The notes under the pieces were generated by a model that made no database searches, was not told where the DNA came from, and saw nothing but the letters and a program-made list of their open reading frames with translations. DNA of 64,000 nt, taken from Neodontobutis hainanensis (taxonomy: Eukaryota > Chordata > Actinopteri > Gobiiformes > Odontobutidae). The position numbers and the translations under genes are program-made. Positions 38,040 through 48,840 of this stretch are shown in pieces; within the stretch, counting starts at the first letter, position 1, and each line of letters begins with the position of its first letter. The stretch spans positions 6,723,501-6,787,500 of the forward strand of contig JALDNG010000048.1 of assembly GCA_024349245.1 (NCBI GenBank). Direction: 5' to 3'.

Positions 38040-38560
38040 CTTTAACAACGTGGGAAGCAGTCTGGTTTTTGTGCAACACAGCAACTGTAAACTCGTTCCT
38101 GGAGCAAAGATGTTGGATAAAGCTGTGCTCCCAAAAGCTCCGACAGAGAACACATGAATGAAAGCCACGTTATGCTGGGATCCATCTCCGCTGACATTTC
38201 CTCCAGCCGTTCAAAAGTGTAGTATACGATGTCTCCAATCGAACCACAAGCCGCAATGAGAAACCCCGATATGTCATTTCTGATGCACGGGGAAAACAAA
38301 CATGCTTTATTGTGCTTTATTGTTCCTCCTGCGCTGCCTTCATGTGTTTTCCATTAGAAGAGCCTCTTTGTATCAGTTACCTCAAAGAAATGAGTGGGAG
38401 GAAGTGGCAGAAAGTGAGCTATTGATTCAGTCGAGACAAAGGCATGGGAGACAAAGGGAGAATGCAAACAAAAGTGGTATTATCATTACTCACTATATTC
38501 TCCTTTACAACCTTAACACAGCCCATAAGCAACATTCAAAGTCATAACCTCAAGACGGCA
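38040..38560. promoter_or_regulatory. Candidate conserved element, possibly an exon on the minus strand
   Basis: At 38,040-38,300 two minus-strand frames are open together (about 85-87 codons each). Base composition is more even than the surroundings, and CpGs are retained (ATACGATG, AATCGAACC, CCCCGATATG). One frame includes NDISGFLIAACGSIGD, which I do not recognise. The right part (38,300-38,560) contains ACAAAGG-type sites and no repeat. A conserved non-coding element is the simplest reading, and a coding exon cannot be excluded. Confidence 0.3.
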
Positions 38561-39700
38561 ACCTGTAATTTTAGGTAATTGTTTGTACAATAGGATTTTG
38601 AGTGTGGCAGAAAAAAGGTATAATTTTTGTTAACAATTTACTTTTAAACAAGCACGGACAAAACTTTACCCAATAAAATTGTTTTTATAAATACAATGGA
38701 TGAACATTTCATGACTTTTGCTAAGATCGGAAAAGTAAAAATATATTCAGGCTGTGATTGGCCGATGCACAACTGTAGAAAAGAGAAGTGTCCTTGTCTA
38801 GATAGTGTTTTTTGGAGAGCTAACGTTTATGCATGGTTTAACAGCAAGTATATTCTGTTGTAACCAGCTTTTCATGAATCAGCTCATGCAGGACATTGCT
38901 AGGACACATGAAACACACAGATAAAGACGTCACTAAACCTCAGAGATGTAAAAGGCATAGCATGCAGAAGGTATAGCTTCTGCAATAAACAGTGGATCAT
39001 TTTTATGGACTCACTATTAAACATGATGCATTTTGCTGTTGTTCAATGTAATAGAGACAGAAAATGCATTGTTTTGATTCATGACACAAAAAATTTTAGT
39101 CTTGTTTGAGTTTTGTACATTGGGCAGTCTTGCAGATTGGGTTCAGAACAAAACTTCAGAGTATGCATTTGAAATGGAAAAGGGTGCAGTTACAGTTTTG
39201 AATGCTTCACAAAAGATTTAGTTCCTGTAACAGAATCAGTAGTGGTGCATTTGAGACTGCAGTAGTCCACACTGGGAGTCTTTGAAAACAAACTCTTTCT
39301 CACGCGACACAAATGAGCACCTTATTTTTCCAAAGAGCAAGCTTAACCAAAACCCTCACTTCGTAGCAGACTCCCCTGATAAGTCATTGTTCGAGTTTTT
39401 TAAGCTAAAGGTATAGTATCAAGCATGCACCATGCAGCAAAGTAAGGAACTATGTCATTAGTTTTAAATTGTTTTAAGGACTGTCCAAAAACTTTTATTA
39501 AATAGTAGTATGTCCCATGTACACAGTTCGCTGAAGCTATAGCATGTAGCTTTTGTCAGTGAGTGTCACAACATTAATAAACCAGTGTACCTTTAATGTT
39601 GCTTACCTAACAGTACAAAAAAATTAAAAAAATATTCAAATCGGAAATCATTTGTAAGCATTAGGGATTTAATAGATACCATAGCACCTCTCATAAAAAT
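38561..39700. other. Non-coding, no recognised gene
   Basis: No repeat, exon or RNA signature recognised. Confidence 0.45.
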
Positions 39701-39709
39701 GTAAATGAT

Positions 39710-39920
39710 TTTCAGGTTCGCAGGCCACAAAGGGATCAATCAGAGACAAAGGCAATAGAGAGAATCTATTTGCCGGATTGCGTCGAGTCAAAGCCATAAA
39801 CAAAAGGCCGTAACGAGATATGGGCTCTGAGCTTCTCACTTTATCATGCCAAGGTTTTCTTTTGTAATTGTACGAGTACAGGAAGCGCCTGATTGCTGTG
39901 AGACAAAAGCAAATTCAGTC
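39710..39920. promoter_or_regulatory. Candidate regulatory element with clustered SOX/TCF-like sites
   Basis: Within about 200 bp there are two ACAAAGG sites (CCACAAAGGG, AGACAAAGGC) and two ACAAAAG sites (AAACAAAAGG, AGACAAAAGC). They are mixed with CpG-bearing unique sequence (GCCGGATTGCGTCGAG). ACAAAG cores are bound by SOX and TCF/LEF HMG-box factors. The clustering is visible; function is inference. Confidence 0.3.
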
Positions 39921-42100
39921 TTTTATGCCTTGGACAGCTATTTAAAAATGTGCTCTTCTGCTGCAAGGCTCTTGGGCAAAAAGATATGAATTTGTTGCAG
40001 TTTTATGACAATGTGTTCTCTCCATTTACTTTGAGCCATATTAAGCGTCTGTTTATGTGTCTGAGGAATGATGAGCTATAATTTCACATATATTTATCTC
40101 TCTGCAAAAAGAAATCTGGAAGGAATTCATTATATACTGACAATTTAAAGACCGGGCTCTGGAATTAAGTACAAATGTATAGTCATATTTCCAATGATGT
40201 ATTCAAAATGTATACCCTAGTCCCTTCTCGGCTTTAATTACAGCAGTGATTTCCCCAAACAAAACAAGGCTTACGAGCCCAAATGTGGTATATTTTACCG
40301 TCTAACCCTGTGATTTGTCCACATTAGGATGTCTGAATATGTCCTGCAGTCTAAGAAGGATTTAGCTTTTTACACAAAAATATATCTGCAGTGTTTACAG
40401 CATAGACCTTGTACATACAGTACATACCCTAATCCTCACCTTAACCCTACCCTACCTACATAATACACCTACCTACGTTATTACAGTTTGTTACAGTGTG
40501 TTACTTGAACTTAATGAGGTAGATACAATGTGTCAAGTGTAGTGTAAAATAAAGTGTGACCCATATTTATTTTTTACTTACATATGCACAGGCTAAATAT
40601 TTTATGTTATCGTTGCTTCCACAGTCATTATATTCTGATTTGTATTCAAACTACTGTATGTTTCTGATTGGTTATTTAAACATAACCAGCATTTGATGTT
40701 TGTGGTCAGAATTATAAAACACAAAAGTGGAACCTCTGGTTGTGGCAGCGAAGAAGGAAAGTCCTGGACCTGGATCATACAGTATTTTGCTAAGGCTGCA
40801 TAACTGCTATATTTTGGAACTAAACAATGCCCTTTAAAAAAATCTATTTTTATAGCCTAAATTATAAATCAGTGTTAGATTTATTTAAAAACAAAAGGAT
40901 CAACTAATAATTTTCAACCACATGAACTAAACTCCTGAAAAATAAAAAATAAAAATCACAGAAGGTACCTGATCCTGTCAAAATTGGTAACTGATACTGA
41001 TACTCACACCTCATGGTTGTTTTAGTTAGTTAGATTTAGGTTAAATTCAGAATAAACTTTTGTCTGTGGCCCTGGGTAAGTCAGTGTGAACTTGATATAT
41101 CTTTTGATTCCACATTAAACTGAACCCTCTTACTCTGTTTTCTATAGGCTTTTCCATTACTTTTTCTTTTAGCAATATTGGATTTTCCCTGAGCATCATG
41201 TGCCATGTTCTACTCAGCTGTTATTTCTGCTTTACTTTCATCTATCCTCCATTGACCTCTGTCTCTGAGGCAGGCTCCTACTGCTGACTGCTCACACAGC
41301 AGCCTCACACTCTCGGCTGGTGAGTGTAGCTGTCAGTGTCGATCCATCACACAAGCCCACGTGAACATAAATATATGATCCAAACTGCAAGTGGACACGG
41401 GATGAGGACTGACGCATGGATATTTATTCGAGGCTAAGTCATTGTAGCTGAATCACACACTGGCCTGTAGTGGAGAATCTTCCTCTTTTACCTCTGGCTG
41501 AGTTAACAAGTCAGAGCAGATTCGACGACTCGCTTCCTCTGGGGCATTGTGGGAAATGAGTCCAGATGTGACAGTCGGTTCTGTGTCTCCCTTAAAGAAA
41601 ATGCTCACACTATAATTCAGCGCTTTTCAGAAGGGCATCTTTTGACGAAGTGTTGTAATTTACTTTTGTCATCTCTGGTGTCAGCTGTTGTTTTTCCAAA
41701 CAGCGCTGAAGGAACGTGCTGCAGATAACCTTGCACCTGTAGTTAGCTGCGGGCCCTTTTCCGTGTGTAGGTGGAGGAAGTGACAGTGATGTATAACTCC
41801 AGGAAGACTTTCTCGGCTTGATAAATAAAAAAGTCCCAGGTTGTCCTTGACAGGCATTGGAAAGAATTTCTGTCTATTTTCCAATTTTGTAACAGAGGTT
41901 CTATTGATTTTTACAGACATTAGAAGGTAAGTGCAGACGTGAACAAAATCTAGCATTTTCCCATTAGCAAATAAATTGAGAGAACATTGATTCAACATTT
42001 ATTATTGAAGTTGGGGATTTTATTAAACATCATGCAATTACTCAGTACCACATAAAGTGTTTGAAAAGGCTGTTGGTTTATATTTTTGACCAGTTTGCAT
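39921..42100. other. Non-coding, no recognised gene
   Basis: Mostly unremarkable. The stretch 41,270-41,560 is compositionally complex with several CpGs and could contain a regulatory element. Confidence 0.4.
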
Positions 42101-42109
42101 TTTTAGCTT

Positions 42110-42265
42110 GAAACTTGTCATTGTTCAGCAGTTGCTCAGGAGGTAGAGCAAGTCATCTTGTATCTGAAAAGGTTGTTGGTTTGATCCCCATTCCTTTTGT
42201 TTATGCCTTAGGGCAAGAGAGTGAACCTCAGCTTTCCTTTGGTGTAGGTTGCATAAATGAAATGC
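42110..42265 (+). mobile_element. tRNA-headed SINE, degenerate
   Basis: GTTGCTCAGGAGGTAGAGCA is an almost intact tRNA D-arm with A box. It is followed by a B-box region GGTTGTTGGTTTGATCCCC. The sequence then decays through TTAGGGCAAGAGAGTGAACC, corresponding to the CTTGGGCAAGACACTGAACC body phrase of a common teleost SINE. The 3' end is not clearly bounded. Confidence 0.65.
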
Positions 42266-43305
42266 TGCTTTACACCCTACTCTGTTGTTTATTGTTTACG
42301 CTGTTAGTACAGTTCCCTTTGATAGGTGACTGCTGCCACGCAGACTTTAATAAGTTTCAAACTTGCATAACCAGACATTAATAAAAGGTTGGTCCTGGTG
42401 CACTTTCAAACGTGAAGTAAAAATCAACATCTAAACTGTCTGTGGAGCAATGAACAAATTGGTGGTGCAGGCTCATGTCAAATTTAGGGGTAAGTTCAGC
42501 CACTGCAATCATTGTTTGTGTTCAGTCAAAAAGTCTGGGATGTCGTTTGCTCTAGTGTTTAAAAAAATCCATTGTGCTAAGTGCACCAGAAACTAATTGT
42601 ACTACTTAACCGGTTTTATACCTGAGTACGCAGACTACTCTCAAGATAAATTGCCTTTAAGTGGTATGTTTTCCTGTGAGCGGTCTAAAACTTCTTCAGT
42701 TGTCACACATGCTGTGTTGTGCACCCACAAGTTATTGTTTATTACTTTTAAAAGTATTGTTTAAAAACATTGTTTTTTGCAATTTATACAAAACTGCAGT
42801 CTGAATAAAGTAAACTTATAAAATAAACTTTGAGAGTAACATTTTCAAAGTGCCTTCCTGCCAGATGGAAGGCTCATGGTAGTAAAGGTGAAGTGGTCAC
42901 TCTCACATTTATAAACCAACAAATGTGTTACCCTTTGAAGTAACATCTACTGCAAAGCCGACCTGACAGGTGGGTGGATTATTGTAGCAAAGGTGAAGCT
43001 CACTCATTCCATTTGTGAATCAAATTTGAGGGCAGTATGCTTTGTCTGTGTATTTAGTAATTTTCTGTAATTAAAGAAAAAAAAGGTTTGCACTGTGTGT
43101 TAGTTTCTACAATGCCATTTGCTGGGAAAATCAAGTATTGTACTAAAAAAGTAATGGTTTCCTGTGCTAGAATGCTATCTGTTCTAGTTAATAATGTTTC
43201 CACAGACAGAGGACGCTGAGGCACTGCCACCAGGAACAACTCTGAGGCCTTAGATCAGATCTGACTGTTATTATTAGCTCATTTCAGGGGGAAAGATGGT
43301 AATAG
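42266..43305. other. Non-coding, no recognised gene
   Basis: No repeat or exon recognised. Confidence 0.45.
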
Positions 43306-43309
43306 TTTT

Positions 43310-43630
43310 TAGCCCTGATGCATTTGTTTTGTCACGAGGACGCGCTGCTTGTGAGTTCACACCTTGCCAGATAATGACGTTTGGTCAAAGTCACACAACT
43401 AAACAAGCGAGACAAACAAAGCAGATGCAATTATGATTACTGTTGGACTAAAGAATGAAGTCATTGGCGGGGAAGATGGAGAGAGACGGGGGAGGAATTT
43501 TGAATCTCTGTAATAACACTGAGGGATGCGTTCATTAACATGTAATTAAGATCTCAGACAATGTTTCAAATGAGAAGGAATAAGCTGGCTTTGCACAATA
43601 GACATATGCATTTGTATCATATGTTCATTT
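43310..43630. promoter_or_regulatory. Candidate conserved non-coding element
   Basis: Repeat-free complex sequence with retained CpGs on the left (GTCACGAGGACGCGCTGC). On the right is an AT-rich but non-repetitive motif cluster: TAATTAA (43,543-43,549), an HMG-like CACAATAG and ATATGCAT. This pattern of homeodomain, SOX-like and POU-like cores in one block is common in developmental enhancers. No conservation data are available here. Confidence 0.35.
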
Positions 43631-44014
43631 CTAACTCAAAAAGTAAATGTGTTTTAGTAATCTTTCCAGTTCAATTTACATCTAAAAATTGAGATTTAAG
43701 TGTTACAGCAGTTTATATAATCTTCTATGTTGTGATACAGATATTTATATTTTTAAATATAAAAATACAATTCACTAGAATACCATAAATAATTGATTCA
43801 AAAATTATATTCATAATAAAGCTAAAGTATAATTATGCTCTGAACATTTTCTTTTTCATTAAACAATCCACAATATATATTTAGTGACAAACAAAACAAA
43901 CAAACAAAAAATCATGCTTAATATTAATAATCATATAATTAATTTTACATTTTTATATTTTGATATGACTTTTTCTTGTTAAAAAAATGACATCATCCTC
44001 CTCCACTTTGTCCC

Positions 44015-44100
44015 GTTAGGGGTCAAAGGTACAGGATTCTATCCCTGCAGCTTTGGGCCTGAGACGGGGTACACCCTGGACAATGGCCAAAACATTTCCA
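44015..44100 (-). mobile_element. SINE 3' module, reverse orientation
   Basis: CAGCTTTGGGCCTGAGACGG followed by GGTACACCCTGGACAATGGCC is the reverse complement of the SINE phrase CAGGGTGTACCCCGCCTCA..., the 3' module of the teleost tRNA-derived SINE also seen at 58.1 and 62.4 kb. The head and middle body are absent. Confidence 0.65.
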
Positions 44101-44395
44101 TAAATAATATTTTACCAAAAGACTATGGATTTACTTTTTTTTTTTTTGTATTATTATAAATAATATTTCCTTAAAAATATATATCTTTTGGTCAAATTAA
44201 TCAAAATGACTATTTTGAAATTGTAGAAATAAGCACTTAGAACAGTCATTTTCAGCACCTTTGCCTTCCATTGTCTTTTTGTACCATTTTGCTTCAGCGC
44301 AGAGAGGGTCACCACACAGAACTCGAGGAGTGAATGTTTTTAGGGCGCCTCCAGGACAATGGAGAGTCATAGCATCATTAGTATTTGTACAACAG

Positions 44396-44542
<147 letters not shown>

Positions 44543-44709
44543 CTATTGCCCACGCAGGTTCTGTCAGGCCTTCCAGATGGCTTGTCTGACCTTCCTTCTC
44601 TAACAGGCAATTTATCAGGGACTAAACTCACTTTCCCATTAGGCTGTGTATTTTGAGCACAAACAAACAAACAAACAGCTCGGAAAAAGATGAACATCTG
44701 TCAAGCGTG

Positions 44710-44935
44710 TTTAGAAAGAATATTTTTGCTCGCTAACCTCGGGCAGTGCAGCGACTAAGTGGCTTGTGTGATTCACTTTGACTCATTCAGGCATTAATGA
44801 GGACAGCTTTATGCATTGTGCTATGTTTCACTGTGTAAACAGTTCATTCATGTGCTCTTATAATGACAAGAGGTGTGCAGGGCAAAGATAAATGGCAGTC
44901 GGAGAAATTAAGCCGATGTGGATGTATATAAACTA
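44710..44935. promoter_or_regulatory. Candidate conserved non-coding element
   Basis: Complex repeat-free sequence beginning with CTCGCTAACCTCGGGCAGTG and containing GGCATTAATGAGGAC, ATAAATGGCAGTCGG and AAATTAAGCCGATG. It is flanked by a microsatellite on one side and ordinary AT-rich DNA on the other. Assignment is from texture only. Confidence 0.3.
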
Positions 44936-45240
44936 AATGTTGAATCAGAAGCAGCTTATTATAATAATGTTGTTAAAGGTCTAGAAAATAATTGTCAATT
45001 ATCTTTTGCCTATGCTCACTTGGAAAAGTATGGGAGTCCATTTTGAAGCTAGCTCTACTGCAATAGGTCAGGTAGTTGAGACTGTTGTGTTTGTTCAACA
45101 ATAAGTTTGGGGCTGATGTTGTTGTTCTCATTCTGTAAAAGTAATCAAAACAGATAGAATTTTTAAAGAATGAAAGGACATTAGCCATTAGCCACCAAAA
45201 ATGGGGAAATTTGCATAAACAGGACAGTTCTAATGATGAC

Positions 45241-45249
45241 TGTGTGTGA

Positions 45250-45282
<33 letters not shown>

Positions 45283-45283
45283 G
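45241..45283 (+). repeat. (TG)n microsatellite
   Basis: A near-perfect TG array with a GA interruption near 45,249 and a CG near 45,278. Confidence 0.92.
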
Positions 45284-45339
45284 CTGTCAGTGAGTGGATA
45301 GGTGGTGAGACTCTATTTTTAGCTGGTTTAAAATACATT

Positions 45340-45880
45340 ATTGGTCACACAAATATTGCACAGCTCCTTAATTCTGCACAATTAGTAGAGTATGGGATGA
45401 AAAATTTTTTTTGTCTGTTTGTTTATGTTTTAATTGTCCTGTAACATCTGCCCTGATTGTAGTCTCCATGGTGGAATGAGTCCTTTAATATGTTGTGGGC
45501 GTTTTTCAGGCACAGGTAATTACGGTTCTTCCAGGGTGGGGAGAGGGCAGCTGGTGATCTAATAGGAGGTGGTGGTGATGACACTCTGGAGTGGTTTTAT
45601 TGTTTGTTGTGCAGCCACTATACAACACACAGATACAATGTGTCAAAATGCTTTTTATGGAGCAGACATAGAAAGACAACAAAACTTTCTCAGTTAAATG
45701 GTTCTTTTTGAGAAGTCTTGGAAAACACAGTCTCTGCTGGGCCTTCATCGCCAGTGCATTTGTGTTTTCACTCTAGGTCAGGTCCTCATCAAAGGTCGCG
45801 CCCAGGAATTTGATTTTGGCCAGTCTCTCCACAATGTCTCCACCGAAGAACAGGAGCTGAACACCAATAAAAATAGAGAA
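45340..45880 (-). mobile_element. L2/CR1-group LINE, RT C-terminal and 3' ORF region
   Basis: Reading right to left: FFGGDIVERLAKIKFLGATF and DEDLT (about 45,780-45,850), then KAQQRLCFPRLLKKNHLTEK, LLSFYVCSIKSILTHCICVL and YSGCTT (about 45,595-45,745). These correspond to the family pattern F-x-F-L-G-x-x-x-x-E-D-L-T, A-Q-Q-R-L-Y-F-L-R-x-L-K-K-N-H-L and S-I-x-S-I-L-T-Y-C. Bases equivalent to the P-L-P-S-L, D-S-x-H-P-G and R-T-I-K-T blocks continue to about 45,400, in shifting frames. The catalytic FADD part is absent. Frameshifts and stops show it is inactive. Confidence 0.78.
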
Positions 45881-46763
45881 CACAGAGTGGACATGGACGC
45901 TTGTAGGACCTGTGCTTCTTCATCAAAGACTGCTAAACTCAGAATTAGAAAATATAGTTAGGAAGACAAAGCCTATACACTAAGGTGAAATGCACACTGC
46001 TTTTAAACACAGATATTATACCAGAGCCATGCAATATTAATGAAGGCTGTACCTAATGCTTATCGACACAGCAGCAAGGAATAAAGTTGATTCCCATTGG
46101 AAGTATCATGTGACTGTCAGTCACAGGATGCTAGTCTTTCACAAAAGGGACATTGGTTGACAAACCAACAGTTAATATACAGCTTATGATAAAAAGTTTT
46201 TGACAGCAGCAATGTCTTTTGCCATTTTCCAACAGCTGCACATCTCATTTGTGTGAATAATTCAAATAAAATATTTTTGTAAGTGTCCTCACCTGGGGCT
46301 AAATGGAAACTTGTGTTGTTCACTTTAATGTGAATAGTGAATACTGAGTATTGAAGGTGTTGCCGTCTTGGTAAAAACACACCTATCTTTGTCACTGGAT
46401 CAGAAACATACTACACCACACAAGCAGACCTGGACCGAAGAATGAAAGAATGTATTTTCTGATGAGGAATTTTTATGAAATCTAATTCAGGGCTAGAAGG
46501 CCTGAACAAAAGAGGCTTTGCCTTGTCATTTCACTCAAAGGGAAAACACACCAGCCAGGTTTCCAACGAGAAAAAGTGCAGCCTAACACTTTACATTAAC
46601 AGGCCTTATGCACAGCTTTCCACTGTAACTGATAAAAATGGACTGTGGGTGATATGACAGGCAGCGCTAAAAGTGGAACGCTCCATCTCATAGATATATC
46701 TGGTATAAGCTGCCTCTTTTATAGGCCACACTGTGAAGACACTCGGAAGGATTTACCTTAATG

Positions 46764-46765
<2 letters not shown>
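45881..46765. other. Non-coding, no recognised gene
   Basis: No repeat or exon recognised. Confidence 0.45.

Positions 46766-46767
<2 letters not shown>

Positions 46768-46850
<83 letters not shown>
46768..46850 (+). repeat. (TA)n microsatellite
   Basis: About 41 perfect TA units. Confidence 0.97.
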
Positions 46851-46852
<2 letters not shown>

Positions 46853-48435
46853 TACATTATTTATTTGACATCCTGAGCTAGTTGGACCAAAACAGACATA
46901 ACTGAGATAAAAGACAAAATATATCTATTGTTAAACGAGAACCAAGGCCATGAATGGAAGGTTAAAGTGCTGCATTATATTATTATAAATAATGTTATGT
47001 TTTATATAAATTTATATTATTCATTTAATACCCCACAGACACAGCCTTATTTTTATGTCTAGCTTTATGTACCATGTCAGACATATAATTTGTCCAAAAC
47101 ATGAAAATCAGTGTTTTCTGAGTTCTTTCCAAAAGTACTTTGGAGAAGTTTGACTTGCTTTGACAAATGCAGTGAACTGGCCGGGGCACGATTGATCCGG
47201 ACCAGTGGAGATTATTGTTAACCTGATTGGACTGACTTTAGATCCATAGTGTAAAAGGTATAATGATCTGTGAGGCGGCATAAATCTCACATGCAGCTCT
47301 GGGTAAGGGGAGGCTAATTTCAGCTAGTTGGCTTCCTTTGCAATCAAACGTATTGAGTGTGAAGTGGAGCAGAACTGAGACTAATGCAGGTAAAGCCCAG
47401 AGCACTGCAGTTCTACAGTACGGCACAGGTACACACGCGGCTTTTGCTGGGATCAGAATCACACATGCCAAAGTCAAATAAGGTAAAAATTCTCCTTGAT
47501 TCTTCTCTTAGTGACATGTAATGCCAGTCAGTCTGATCTTTAACTTAAGGCTTGTGTATTATTTTCTGGAATCCCTAGCTAGGTATAGCAGGAGTGAGGG
47601 CTAAGATGGGCTTCATTGACTTTTTTGATTTTTTGCACAGTTTGGTTGATCTTGTTTAGTTCAAGAATGGGACGACTAATGTATCTGAATAATTATTCCA
47701 TTCCTTTTAGTAACGTTCACGTACATTTTCGTTAACCATAGAAGGACCATTACCATCCCACAACTAGCTTGACCAGCCAGACCATTCACTCTCTTAAAGT
47801 GGAGTCTGGAATATTTTCATAACCACTTCTCAAACATTAAATGGGCTCATAATTTTTGTTATTTTGTTGGTCCATCAGTATTTTATTCTGCATGTTGGTT
47901 CTACCCGTCTTGGTTAAATGCCTCTCCAACTACATTTAGAGGTAGTTTAGAACCAGACTAGAATAGAAATAGGATTGCTGAGAGTCTAATGATGCAAGTG
48001 ACTACATATTTCAATGCCAACTTCTATGGTGCAAATTAATCTTGATAACAACATCACCTAAGTTCTTGACCTGAGAGAGTAATTCACTCAAGTACTTGCA
48101 CAGATTCTCACTTTCAAACCCACTACTATTTCCATGCACGTACAAGAATGCTACAACTACAAAACTCAATAGGAGTCAGTGTTTTGAGAGGTCACACCCT
48201 TAGACTCTTAGTAATCCACATAGGGCTTTAAAAAATAGTTTTATTGAAGCAACACACTGATATGTCAAGTGCTATTTGACTTTGTGCGGTCTATTTTTCC
48301 ATCCCCATGCTTTTCATCTCATAGTTTGATCAGTGAACTTGAGAGTAGCTTGCGTTATAAAATCAACATGTTGAAATAATCTTTTGTCAACTCCTTACGC
48401 TTTCTTCTAAACCAGCCGACAGGAACTCGACGTGA
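46851..48435. other. Non-coding, no recognised gene
   Basis: No repeat or exon recognised. The segment 47,110-47,480 is somewhat GC-richer, with overlapping minus-strand open frames lacking motifs. Confidence 0.4.
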
Positions 48436-48439
48436 CAAG

Positions 48440-48840
48440 TCATCCCTTTTTACCGGGTCACTTGGCAGCACTTCTGAACACTTTCCACGAGGTATTTTTA
48501 CAAAAATAGGTCGTGCCACAAAGAGTTTGACTTCCTTTTCTTCTAAACAAAGGCCTTATTGTATTAGATCTGCTTGAGGGAAACGCACAGACTTCGAGGT
48601 GAGAGCACTCTGCGATGGGAAGGTGTAAATACGGCACAGTAAATTGAGTTAGGAGGCACTTCGAGCTCGTTTGCTGACAGCGTGGAATGAAAGCAAGGTG
48701 CAATGAGATCTGAGCGGGGAGTTGGCTGAAGGTGAGCCGTGGGACAGCAGTAATGAGGAGACGATCCACATGCGATTGACTAAGAGGCTGCTAATTTGAT
48801 TTTAGGCAGCTTTGATGAGTGCCGTGGTGGGGGCGGAGAA
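48440..48840. promoter_or_regulatory. Candidate conserved non-coding element
   Basis: A 400-bp block of even base composition with retained CpGs (ACTTTCCACGAGG, CTTCGAGCTCG, GACGATCC, GGGGGCGGAG) and CTGCTAATTTGATTTTAGGC near its right end. There is no repeat signature. A minus-strand open frame of 103 codons shows no domain. The regulatory call is inference. Confidence 0.3.
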
